This document shows positions 46,295 to 53,916 of a DNA stretch of 60,597 nt, one piece after another (the first letter of the stretch is position 1; each line of letters opens with the position of its first letter). The position numbers were made by a program, and so were the translations under genes. Origin of the DNA: Gammaproteobacteria bacterium (GTDB lineage Bacteria > Pseudomonadota > Gammaproteobacteria > Burkholderiales > Rhodocyclaceae); assembly GCA_029289265.1 (NCBI GenBank), contig JARFTX010000017.1, positions 1 to 60,597 on the forward strand. The letters run 5' to 3'. The notes below the pieces were generated by a model. It made no database searches and had not been told where the DNA came from. It worked only from the letters and a program-made list of their open reading frames with translations.

Positions 46295-47367
46295 CGCAGC
46301 CGGCTCTCCATCGGCGTCTCGCGCAGCATGCGGTGGGCGCTGCGGATCATCTCCTCGGTCGTGTCCCAGCCGACGCAGGCATCCGTCACCGAGCAGCCGT
46401 AGCGAAGCTGTGACAGGTCGTCGGGGATCGGCTGGTTGCCGGCTTCGATGAAGCTCTCGACCATCATGCCGACCACCGAGCAGTTGCCCTCGCGGATCTG
46501 GTGCATGACGTCCTTCATCACCAGCGGCTGCAGCTCGGGCTTCTTCCACGAGTTCGCGTGCGAGCAGTCCACGACGATGTTGGCCGGCAGCTTCGCCTTG
46601 GCGAGCGCCTGCTCGGCGAGCGAGATCGACACCGTGTCGTAGTTCGGCCGTCCGCCGCCGCCGCGCAGCACGACGTGGCCGTAGCGGTTGCCGCGGGTGC
46701 GCAGGATCGCCGACTGGCCGCGGCCGTTGATGCCCAGGAAGCTGTGCGGGTGCGAGGCGGAGACGATCGCGTTGATCGCGACGTCGAGGTCACCGTCGGT
46801 CGCGTTCTTGAAGCCGACCGGCGTGGAGAGGCCCGAGGCCATCTCGCGGTGCGTCTGCGACTCGGAAGTGCGCGCGCCGATCGCGGTCCAGGTGATGAGA
46901 TCGCCGTAGTACTGCGGCGCGATCGGGTCGAGCGCCTCGGTGCCGGCGGGCAGTCCGATCTCGTTCACGTCGAGCAGGAACTGGCGCGCGCGGCGCATGC
47001 CCTCGTCGATGCGGAACGAGTCGTCCATGTGCGGATCGTTGATGAAGCCCTTCCAGCCGGTCGAGGTGCGCGGCTTCTCGAAATAGACCCGCATGACGAT
47101 GAGCAGCGTCTCGGCGACCTCGTCGGCGAGCGTCTTCAGTCGCCGCGCGTAGTCGAGACCGGCGACCGGGTCGTGGATCGAGCATGGGCCGACGACGACG
47201 AAGAGGCGCGGATCCTTGCGGTCGAGGATGTCGCACAGGGCCTTGCGGCCGGCCACCACCGACTGCGCGGCGCGCTCGCTGAGCGGCACCTGTGCCTTGA
47301 TTTCTTCGGGCGACGGCATGTGGTCCGCCGCGACGATGTTGAGGTTCTCTGTCTGGGTCAGGGGCAT
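46291..47367 (-). CDS. aroG: 3-deoxy-7-phosphoheptulonate synthase (class I)
   Basis: First step of the shikimate pathway, condensing PEP and erythrose-4-phosphate. The 358-aa protein from ATG 47367 (MPLTQTENLNIVAADHMPSP) has VVVGPCSIHDP, MRVYFEKPRTSTGWKG, GINGRGQSAILRTRGN and the metal-binding VVDCSHANS. It is a class I alpha-type enzyme like AroF/G/H; which aromatic amino acid inhibits it cannot be decided with confidence. Longer in-frame codons reach 47418 across the promoter and are excluded. Confidence 0.95.
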   Translation of the reverse strand: MPLTQTENLNIVAADHMPSPEEIKAQVPLSERAAQSVVAGRKALCDILDRKDPRLFVVVGPCSIHDPVAGLDYARRLKTLADEVAETLLIVMRVYFEKPRTSTGWKGFINDPHMDDSFRIDEGMRRARQFLLDVNEIGLPAGTEALDPIAPQYYGDLITWTAIGARTSESQTHREMASGLSTPVGFKNATDGDLDVAINAIVSASHPHSFLGINGRGQSAILRTRGNRYGHVVLRGGGGRPNYDTVSISLAEQALAKAKLPANIVVDCSHANSWKKPELQPLVMKDVMHQIREGNCSVVGMMVESFIEAGNQPIPDDLSQLRYGCSVTDACVGWDTTEEMIRSAHRMLRETPMESRLR

Positions 47368-47382
47368 TTTCGTTCTCTGCGG

Positions 47383-47407
47383 TGCACCATCGAAGGGTGC
47401 AATTGTA
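47383..47407 (-). promoter_or_regulatory. Candidate aroG promoter and operator-like inverted repeat
   Basis: On the minus strand TACAAT (47407-47402) is a good -10 hexamer, with only a weak -35. Just downstream, TGCACC and GGTGCA arms (47383-47388 and 47396-47401) flank a 7-nt spacer, 16 nt before the aroG ATG. Position at the transcription start suits a repressor site or leader hairpin. Which regulator uses it is unknown. Confidence 0.4.
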
Positions 47408-47439
47408 GCGCGACGCAAGAACGCCGTGCCGACCAGGCG

Positions 47440-47485
47440 CAGTCCTCGACCCTCAGTCCTCCAACTTCAGTCGCCCCCCTCAGTC
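47440..47485. repeat. Short imperfect tandem array of CAGTC at 14-bp spacing
   Basis: CAGTC occurs at 47440, 47454, 47468 and 47481, each followed by a C/T-rich stretch. The last copy is the stop region of the carbonic-anhydrase-like gene, so the array may come from slippage duplication of the gene end. It lies upstream of the aroG -10 box. Confidence 0.5.
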
Positions 47486-48538
47486 TTCCACCAACTCGAG
47501 CGCACGCGAGCGCCAGTCGAGCACCGCCGTGCGAATGTGCATCGTCTCCGCCAGGTCGGGGAACTCCTCGCGGATCACCTCGGCCGCGAAGCGGCACATG
47601 AAGCGGCTCTTGAGGATGGCCCGGGCGCGCTCCATGCCGATCTCGGAATAGGGAACAGTGGCGAGCAGCAGGAAACCGTCGTCGGGAATGCGCCCGCGGC
47701 TCATGTTGGCGCGGATGATGATCGCCGCCTTGCGGATCGGCTCGGCGAGGTTGGGGCTGTAGGGCCCGATGATGAGCGCGCGGTTGGGCATGTGCAGCCA
47801 GTCGAAGCCGCGGCCGATGCAGACCATCCACTCGCGGTGCTCGATGTCGATCTCACGCTTGGTACGCTTGACCTCGGCGATGTGCTCGAGGTTGCCGAGC
47901 ACCAGCGGCAGCAGGTCGCGCCGCACCTGGGCCTGCATGTCGGGGTAGAGGCGCTCGAGCATCACCGGCAGCGAGCGGGCGTCGGTAGTCGTGACCGTGG
48001 ACAGGTCGAGGCGCTCGCCGTTCTGGCCGTGCAGCACCAGCGCGTCCTCGTCGGTCTCGAAGCCGCACACCAGCGGGTAGACCGTATCGTGGCCGCTGCC
48101 GAAGGCGAACTCGAACTGTGCCTTGACCTCGGCGACATGGCGCATTGCCGCGTCGGTGTCGTAGTCGAAGCCCGCGCAGCCACGGCGCGGATCGCCCTTG
48201 GAGTAGTGATAGGTGATCAGCGTGAGCGCCCGCCGCCCCTCGGCGACGACCGTCTGGATGTGGTGCGACAGTACCTCGCCGAGGTGCGGCCAGCCCAGGT
48301 CGAAGCGGCCGCCGAGGTTGCGGAACGGCTGGATGATGCCGACCGGCGTGCGGGTCGCGACCGACAGGTTGATGCGCCCGTCCATGCACTTGAGGACCGT
48401 GATCGCGGTCGGATGCTCGGCGAGATGGCGCTTGCGCGACAGCCACGATTCCGGGCTCTGGAACTCCTCCGAGTGGCGCCGGGCATGGTCGAACAGCCAG
48501 TCGATGCGTTCGGTGATCGGCAGGGCGTAGTTGTCCAT
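47480..48538 (-). CDS. Carboxysome-type (CsoSCA-like) carbonic anhydrase domain protein
   Basis: The 352-aa protein from ATG 48538 begins MDNYALPITERIDWLFDHARRH. It has a Cys-x-Asp-x-Arg motif (Cys51, Asp53, Arg55 in LKCMDGRIN), then His111 and Cys121 in YHYSKGDPRRGC. These match the zinc Cys/His/Cys and the Asp-Arg dyad of beta-class carbonic anhydrases, with the wide His-to-Cys spacing typical of CsoSCA rather than HxxC of ordinary beta enzymes. No carboxysome genes are nearby. It may hydrate CO2 or be a non-catalytic relative. In-frame codons to 48601 have no ribosome site. Confidence 0.7.
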   Translation of the reverse strand: MDNYALPITERIDWLFDHARRHSEEFQSPESWLSRKRHLAEHPTAITVLKCMDGRINLSVATRTPVGIIQPFRNLGGRFDLGWPHLGEVLSHHIQTVVAEGRRALTLITYHYSKGDPRRGCAGFDYDTDAAMRHVAEVKAQFEFAFGSGHDTVYPLVCGFETDEDALVLHGQNGERLDLSTVTTTDARSLPVMLERLYPDMQAQVRRDLLPLVLGNLEHIAEVKRTKREIDIEHREWMVCIGRGFDWLHMPNRALIIGPYSPNLAEPIRKAAIIIRANMSRGRIPDDGFLLLATVPYSEIGMERARAILKSRFMCRFAAEVIREEFPDLAETMHIRTAVLDWRSRALELVED

Positions 48539-48798
48539 GGGGCAGTGTCCGGCATGCAGTGACGAATCCCGGACCATGCACGATGCGCGGCGTACGGTCA
48601 ATTGCCCGCACGAGCTGTACTCACCTGCTGGATTCCGGAACCGTTGAGAGGGCGGAAATCGGCGGCTCGCGCCGGCAAGGCGGTTGTATTGCCCGATGCC
48701 GCGCCGTACCGGCCGTGCTCAGCGACGCCGGATGTCGGCGCGCGTGGTCAGAAGCGGGTTTCCTGGCCGTGGCGGCGCGGACCGCAGAGGATTGGGGT

Positions 48799-50517
48799 TC
48801 AGCCGATCCGTACCGTGGCCTCGGCCGACTCGACGATCAGCCGGGCCGGGGCGGTGCAGCGTACCTGGATTGCGCTCGCGGGATCGGTGCCGAGGGTGCT
48901 GCCCGGAAGCGTCAGGCCGAAGCGCTTGCCGGTGCGCTGCGGGGCGGCCTCGTGGGCGCCGGAGACGAAGTGCAGGCTCGCCGCCGGTGTCGCGTCGCCG
49001 AGCGGCTCTTCGAGCCAGGCGCACAGCGGCGCAAGGCCCAGCGGCGCGCGAGCGCCGGCGGCCGTGCCCGGCCGTTCCTGCCAGCCGGGTGCGGGCAGCC
49101 CCTGCGGGTCGGCGAGCCACAGGCCGGCGCCTTCGTCGAGCGCGAGCCGCAGCCACAGTGCTCGGGGCTGCAAGTCGAGCGCCGGCCAGCGCAGCGCGAT
49201 CCAGCCGCTCGTGGGCGTCTCGATCGAAAACGGCTGCTCGACCAGCGCGCGCGCGGCCGGGCCGCTGCCGCCGTCGCCCAGGACCGCGAGACGGCCCGTA
49301 AGGCGTTCCGTCAGGGGATGCCAGCCGAGCGCGACGCCGCCGAGCGCGGCCGGTGCGGCGAGATCCATGCGGCGCAGCGTGAGCTGGTCGGGCTCGCACA
49401 GCACGCCCACGCGTCCGCCCGCGGGGAGCGGCGCATCGGCCGGCGGGGTGCGCTCGGCGCCGTCGAGCAGGCCGCCGAGCTCGAGCGCGGTGACGCCGGC
49501 CGGGAGGCGATCGAGCGTCAGGGCCAAGACAGCGGCGCGCGCACCGTCGAAGTCGAGCCGGCGCGGCGCGTCGAGGAGCGCGAAGTCTCCTTCCAGGCCG
49601 AATGCGGCCTGCTGCAGGGTGGCCGTGCACGGCGCGTCCGATTCGACATCGAGGCGCAGCCGCAGCGGGGCGTCGGGTACGGGCGTCGCGAGCGCCTTCG
49701 CGACCTGCTCGAGCGCGCCCGCCCACTCGTCGGCAAGCGCGCCGGCGGGCAGGTCGGCCGTCGCCTGCTCGCCAGGTGCGAGGGCCTGCCACAGGAGCTT
49801 CTCCGGCTCGGCGCCGCGCGCCTCCAGAGCGAGGCGCAGGCGGGGGCTGTTCGGCTTGCCGACGACGGTGATCTGCGGGACGACGTGCGACTGGACGACG
49901 CTGCCCAGCAGAATCAGCGCTTCCGTCTTTTCGACCGCCAGGCTCGAGTCGCCCGCGCCGAGCTTCTCGGCCGCCGATCCCGCGCCGGACTTGCCCGCCG
50001 CCTTCTTCGCCGGCTTCTTGAGCTTGGACTTGGCGACGATCGCCTGGGCGAGGCGGATGACGAGCGGCGAGCCGACCCATGGCGGCAGCAGCGTCGTGTC
50101 GGTCTTGCCGGTCTGCGTCGCCTCCTCGACGACGTGCTCGCCGTCGGCTCGGTGCAGCGTCATGTCGATGCGGTCGTAGCCGGCAGGCGAGTGGATGCGC
50201 GATACGGCCGCCGGCCAGACGAGCTCGAGCCGCACCGTGCGGTTGTCGCTCGTGTGTACGCGCGAGAACCATTCGGTGCGGCCGGTTTCGATGACGATGT
50301 TCGCGGTCGCAAAGCGCACCTTCAAGGCGCTCGCGACCCAGCGCAGCGCCTGGGCGTCGGCGGCCGCCGCGGGCAGCGGCAGCCACAGCGAGCGGCGGAA
50401 CACGTAGCCCCCGTCTTGCGCCACCGGCACATCGAGCGCGAGGCTCGCCCCCGCGTTCAGCCGCTGGGCCGGCACGCAGGCCTTGGAGGGGTAGAGTCCG
50501 AGCGGCGCGCCGCTCAC
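48799..50517 (-). CDS. Last gene of the tail-like operon, unrecognised 572-aa structural protein
   Basis: Not recognised. It starts at GTG 50517, overlapping the previous stop (GTGA), and encodes 572 aa rich in beta-strand patterns (FRRSLWLPLPAAAADAQALRWVASALKVRFATANIVI). A Lys/Ala-rich linker, KSKLKKPAKKAAGKSGAG, lies at about 170-190. The C-terminal half resembles stacked sandwich domains. No signal peptide, enzyme motif or transmembrane segment is seen. Being last in a baseplate operon, it could be a receptor-binding, baseplate-rim or cargo component. That is inference from position. The 260 bp to the next gene hold no clear terminator. Confidence 0.6.
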   Translation of the reverse strand: MSGAPLGLYPSKACVPAQRLNAGASLALDVPVAQDGGYVFRRSLWLPLPAAAADAQALRWVASALKVRFATANIVIETGRTEWFSRVHTSDNRTVRLELVWPAAVSRIHSPAGYDRIDMTLHRADGEHVVEEATQTGKTDTTLLPPWVGSPLVIRLAQAIVAKSKLKKPAKKAAGKSGAGSAAEKLGAGDSSLAVEKTEALILLGSVVQSHVVPQITVVGKPNSPRLRLALEARGAEPEKLLWQALAPGEQATADLPAGALADEWAGALEQVAKALATPVPDAPLRLRLDVESDAPCTATLQQAAFGLEGDFALLDAPRRLDFDGARAAVLALTLDRLPAGVTALELGGLLDGAERTPPADAPLPAGGRVGVLCEPDQLTLRRMDLAAPAALGGVALGWHPLTERLTGRLAVLGDGGSGPAARALVEQPFSIETPTSGWIALRWPALDLQPRALWLRLALDEGAGLWLADPQGLPAPGWQERPGTAAGARAPLGLAPLCAWLEEPLGDATPAASLHFVSGAHEAAPQRTGKRFGLTLPGSTLGTDPASAIQVRCTAPARLIVESAEATVRIG

Positions 50518-52265
50518 CGGATGCCTCCGCCGCCGAGGTTGCGCACGTCGAGGCGCACGGTCTGCAGATCGGACTGCAGCCCGTCGATGCGCGTCGTGAG
50601 CGCGGTCCGGTTGGTGTTGAAGGTCGCGAGGTCGGCGTTGAAGCGGGTGAGGTTGGTGGAGAACTGCGAGAACTGGCTGTCGAATTGGGCGACCCGGGTG
50701 TTGAACTGGTTGAGCTGGGTGCCGAACTGGCCCAATTGGGTGTTGAACTGGGTGATCTGGGTATTGAACTGCCCGATCTGGTTGTTGAATTGGCCGATCT
50801 GCGTGGTGAACTGACCGAACTGCGTGTCGAACTGGTCGATTCGGGTGTCGAGCCGGGTGAGTTGCTCGTCGACGGCGAGGCGGTCGCGGCGCACCGATTC
50901 GGCGAGCGCTTCGATGCCCCTCGCGCGCTCGTCCATGAGTGCCGCGCGCTGGTCGATGTCGGCGAGCACGCCGCGCAGGTGCTCGGCGTCGAGCTTGCCG
51001 GCGGCCTCGACCGCGTTGATCCGTTCGCTGAGGTCGGCGCTGGCGTGGGCGACCAGCGTGTAGCTGCCGAAGGTGGTCGGGCGCACCCCGCCGGCGGCGA
51101 CCTCGAACTCGGTCAGCACCGCGGCGCGCGCGGCCGGATCGAGCCGCTCGAGGTCGCCGCCGACCAGATCGCGCGCCGCCGCCGCGATCTCGCGCGTGCC
51201 GAGCCATTCGGCGGCGCGGCCCGGCTGCAGGGCGACGAAGCGGCGCGCCTCGAGCAGAAGGTCGCCGATCACCGCCGCACCCTTGCCGCCTGCGGCACCG
51301 GCGAACGCATCGGCGAGTTGCGTGCCTTCGCGCAGCGCGTCGGCGTGAAACTCGAGCCATGCGCCGATCCAGTTCTTCCAGGCGACCGTGCGCACCGCCC
51401 GGGCCGCGCTCGAGCCGCCGCCGTCGGCGTCCACCGCGTCGGCCTGCAGCAGGGCGCTGTCGACCGGCCATTCGAGGCGCCAGCGGCCCGGATTGAGGCT
51501 CTCGATCATGGTCTCGCGGAACTCCCGCACGTGGATGTCGATCGCGCGGCGCAGGTTGTAGTTGCGCTCCAGCGCGTAGTCGGCGGCGAGGGCTCTAAAC
51601 TCCGCTTCGAGCTTGAGGGGATCGGTCGCGGTCGCATCGAGCCGCGTCAGCGCGAACTCGAGGGCGGCCTGCTGCACGTCCGAGAGCGGCTCGCGCGGCG
51701 GCGTGACGAGTTCGAGCCGGGCGGCGCCGTCACCGCCGGTGAGCACGGTGACCGCGGCGCCCTCGATGCGGGTGAAGCCGAACATGTAGACGAGCCGGCC
51801 GATGCCGGTCTGCACCGTCACGGCCACACCGGCGCGCGGCGTGCCACCATGGTCGCGCACCCGCACCGTGACCGCCAGCGGCTGGCCGCGCCAGGCCGGC
51901 TGCGGCAGCACGTCGAGGCTCACCCCGAGCCCGGTCTCGGTCGGCGTCGCCATCGGGTTCGCGCCGAAGAAGAGCTCGACCCAGCGGCGCGGATCCAGCC
52001 CCAGCGCCGCGACGCAGATCTCGGTGAAGCGTTCCGGCCCGATCAGCCGGATCGCGCGCACCTGGGCGATGTCGGTGAAGCGCCCGCCCAGCGCCTCGCG
52101 CGCGTCGAGCAGGCGCTGCCCGAGCCGCACGCCGATATCCGGCTCGCCCGGAAACTCGATGTCGCGGTCGAGCTGCCGGGCGCTGGTCGCACGGTTGAGG
52201 AAATCGAGGATTCGCTGCACCTGGAAGGTGTTGAAATCGCCGGGTTCGAGGTAGACGATGGGCAT
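50514..52265 (-). CDS. Tail-like particle protein with HhH N-terminus and heptad-repeat stalk
   Basis: In this 583-aa protein, residues about 45-85 (GVRLGQRLLDAREALGGRFTDIAQVRAIRLIGPERFTEIC) look like a helix-hairpin-helix module. Residues about 110-180 resemble an Ig-like carboxypeptidase/Big domain (VTVRVRDHGGTPRAGVAVTV). A long helical middle follows. Residues 479-555 are eleven heptads of the form FNTQIGQ, ending at a Gly-rich tail. A trimeric coiled stalk is the likely form. It lies in the baseplate operon between two unrecognised genes, 193 bp downstream of the preceding one. A fibre or stalk role is inferred. Confidence 0.6.
   Translation of the reverse strand: MPIVYLEPGDFNTFQVQRILDFLNRATSARQLDRDIEFPGEPDIGVRLGQRLLDAREALGGRFTDIAQVRAIRLIGPERFTEICVAALGLDPRRWVELFFGANPMATPTETGLGVSLDVLPQPAWRGQPLAVTVRVRDHGGTPRAGVAVTVQTGIGRLVYMFGFTRIEGAAVTVLTGGDGAARLELVTPPREPLSDVQQAALEFALTRLDATATDPLKLEAEFRALAADYALERNYNLRRAIDIHVREFRETMIESLNPGRWRLEWPVDSALLQADAVDADGGGSSAARAVRTVAWKNWIGAWLEFHADALREGTQLADAFAGAAGGKGAAVIGDLLLEARRFVALQPGRAAEWLGTREIAAAARDLVGGDLERLDPAARAAVLTEFEVAAGGVRPTTFGSYTLVAHASADLSERINAVEAAGKLDAEHLRGVLADIDQRAALMDERARGIEALAESVRRDRLAVDEQLTRLDTRIDQFDTQFGQFTTQIGQFNNQIGQFNTQITQFNTQLGQFGTQLNQFNTRVAQFDSQFSQFSTNLTRFNADLATFNTNRTALTTRIDGLQSDLQTVRLDVRNLGGGGIR
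50601..50831 (-). repeat. 21-bp tandem repeats encoding eleven heptads
   Basis: The segment encodes residues 479-555 of the stalk protein as repeats such as FTTQIGQ, FNNQIGQ, FNTQITQ and FNTQLGQ. At the DNA level it is a run of near-identical 21-bp units with about three quarters matching bases. Such arrays can change length by slippage and so alter stalk length. Confidence 0.8.
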
Positions 52266-52336
52266 GGCTCTCGGGTGGACCGTTCTTACCGGGAACGGGG
52301 CCTCGCTGCGGGAAACCCATCCCCATCCTGTCCGGA

Positions 52337-52417
52337 GGGCAGGCTTTGCACAGCCTGCCCGCTTCTGCGGCGCAACGCGGTGCGTTGCGAAACCCCGCCT
52401 CCGCCCCCTTGAAGGGG
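52337..52417. repeat. REP-like cluster of three palindromes inside the tail operon
   Basis: Three perfect hairpins lie in 80 bp. GGGCAGGCT/AGCCTGCCC has a 6-nt loop (52337-52360). GCAACGC/GCGTTGC has a 3-nt loop (52372-52388). CCCCTT/AAGGGG has a 1-nt loop (52405-52417). They fill the only sizeable gap (193 bp) in the operon and resemble REP/BIME units. They might reduce downstream expression or act as processing sites. Confidence 0.7.
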
Positions 52418-52458
52418 AAGGGACCTGCTCAGTGCGGTGGGCGCATTATCGCGTCGCC

Positions 52459-53916
52459 TCAGCGGCCGATCTTCGCCGCGAGTCCGGCGAGGTCGAGGTT
52501 GATCTTGTTGAGCCGGCCGCCGAGGTCGGCGACTTCGGCGACGTTGATCTTGTTCACGCCGTCACCGATCGTCTTCAGCCCGGCGCTGATCTCCTTGCCC
52601 GTCTGTTCGGCGCTCTGGATGCGCTGCTCGAGCACCCCTACGGTCTGCTTCACGCTCGAGGCGTCCTGCGCGGTCGCCTGTGCGGCCTTGGCCTGGGCGC
52701 CGACCTGCTGGGTGATCACTGCCTGCTGGGCGTAGCCCACCGCCGCCAGCGTGTCGGCGCCGCCGACCGCGAGCTGGGTCTTGATCGTGCCTTCGAGCAT
52801 GGCCTTGTTCTGCTGCATGAGGAGGTCCGGCCCGGGGTTGATCAACGGGATCGCCTTGTCCATCGCGTTGAGATTGCGCAGGTGGCCGAGCACGCCGGCC
52901 TTGCCGATCCCTTTGTCGAGTTCCTTGATCGTGATCGGGATCAGCTCGAGCTTGCCGAGGTTGAGCTCGATCAGGTTCTTCCAGTCCGGCAGGATCGGCG
53001 TGATCGTGTCGATGTAGTCGCCCGACCAGTGCGGGATCCATTCGCGGAAATTCACCTGGATGGTCGCGACGCCGCGCGTCGGGTCCGGGGTCAGCGGGCT
53101 CGCGTCGGGCTTGGCGAAGGCCATCACGGTGGCGCGGTAGTGCTCCCACTCGCCCAGCGGCAGCAGCGTGCCGAGCTTGCCGCCGAGGTACTTGCCGCCG
53201 GTCGCCTGGCCGATGTAGCCGTCGGCGTAGGTCTTGACGGTCTTGTTGCCGTCGTAGACCTGGTGGATGGACTTGAACGCCATCACCGTCTCGGGGTCCT
53301 GCGGCGAGGCCGAGTCCTGCAGGATCTTCATCACCGTCTTGCCGGTGGTGCCGACCTGGGTCTGCAGCATGTTCTGGAAGGACTGCTCGACGCTCGGCGT
53401 GAAGCCCTTGGTGAAGTGCGAGCGCAGCTGCACGCGCGCCTCGCCGGCGTTGTTGAACTGGATCGACAGCGCGTTCTCCTCGGCATTCTCGCGCACGATG
53501 AAGCCGGGCGCGGCGCGCAGCCGCCCCCAGGTGGTGACGACGTCGAGCCAGGGCATCGGCGCGGCGAGCGGCGAGCCGTCGAGCGCGGTCGCCGTGAACA
53601 CCAGCTCGGCGACCTGGCCGACCAGGTGGTTCTCGCTGGTCGTGCGCACCGACAGCTGGTAGTTCTCGCGCAGCGGCGCGGTCTCGTCCTCGAGCGCCTG
53701 GACCCGGTCGGCGAGGCCTTCGAGCGGGGCGACCTTGGCCGCGAGTTCCGTCAGTTCGTCTTCGAGGTCGCCGACGCGCACGTCGAGGCCGGCGAGTGTC
53801 TCGCCGTAGGCCTCGAGCACGGTCACGAGCTTGTTCCAGTCGTCGGCCTTGACGAGATGCCCCGGCGCCTTGCCGCCGAGACTCGTCGCGAGCTGCCGGG
53901 CTTGTTCGAGGGTCAT
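52459..53916 (-). CDS. Tail-like particle protein, coiled-coil, 485 aa
   Basis: Not recognised. The 485-aa protein begins MTLEQARQLATSLGGKAPGHLVKADDWNKLVTVLEAY and has a coiled coil at about 40-80 (VRVGDLEDELTELAAKVAPLEGLADRVQALEDE). A beta-rich core follows, with a possible Ig-like region (AELVFTATALDGSPLAAPMPWLDV). A second helical stretch at about 395-485 ends KINLDLAGLAAKIGR. No signal peptide. It overlaps the preceding gene by 4 bp (ATGA), so it is made in step with the baseplate. A role as fibre, tape or stalk adaptor is possible. Confidence 0.6.
   Translation of the reverse strand: MTLEQARQLATSLGGKAPGHLVKADDWNKLVTVLEAYGETLAGLDVRVGDLEDELTELAAKVAPLEGLADRVQALEDETAPLRENYQLSVRTTSENHLVGQVAELVFTATALDGSPLAAPMPWLDVVTTWGRLRAAPGFIVRENAEENALSIQFNNAGEARVQLRSHFTKGFTPSVEQSFQNMLQTQVGTTGKTVMKILQDSASPQDPETVMAFKSIHQVYDGNKTVKTYADGYIGQATGGKYLGGKLGTLLPLGEWEHYRATVMAFAKPDASPLTPDPTRGVATIQVNFREWIPHWSGDYIDTITPILPDWKNLIELNLGKLELIPITIKELDKGIGKAGVLGHLRNLNAMDKAIPLINPGPDLLMQQNKAMLEGTIKTQLAVGGADTLAAVGYAQQAVITQQVGAQAKAAQATAQDASSVKQTVGVLEQRIQSAEQTGKEISAGLKTIGDGVNKINVAEVADLGGRLNKINLDLAGLAAKIGR

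Noticed and set aside
47480-48538. A carboxysome operon
   Set aside because: Only one CsoSCA-like gene is present, with no Rubisco, shell or CsoS2 genes nearby.
48559-50814. A 751-codon plus-strand frame opposite the last tail-operon gene
   Set aside because: It is Arg/Ala/Gly-rich antisense sequence. Its Val/Leu/Asn/Trp-rich end is the reverse reading of the heptad repeats.
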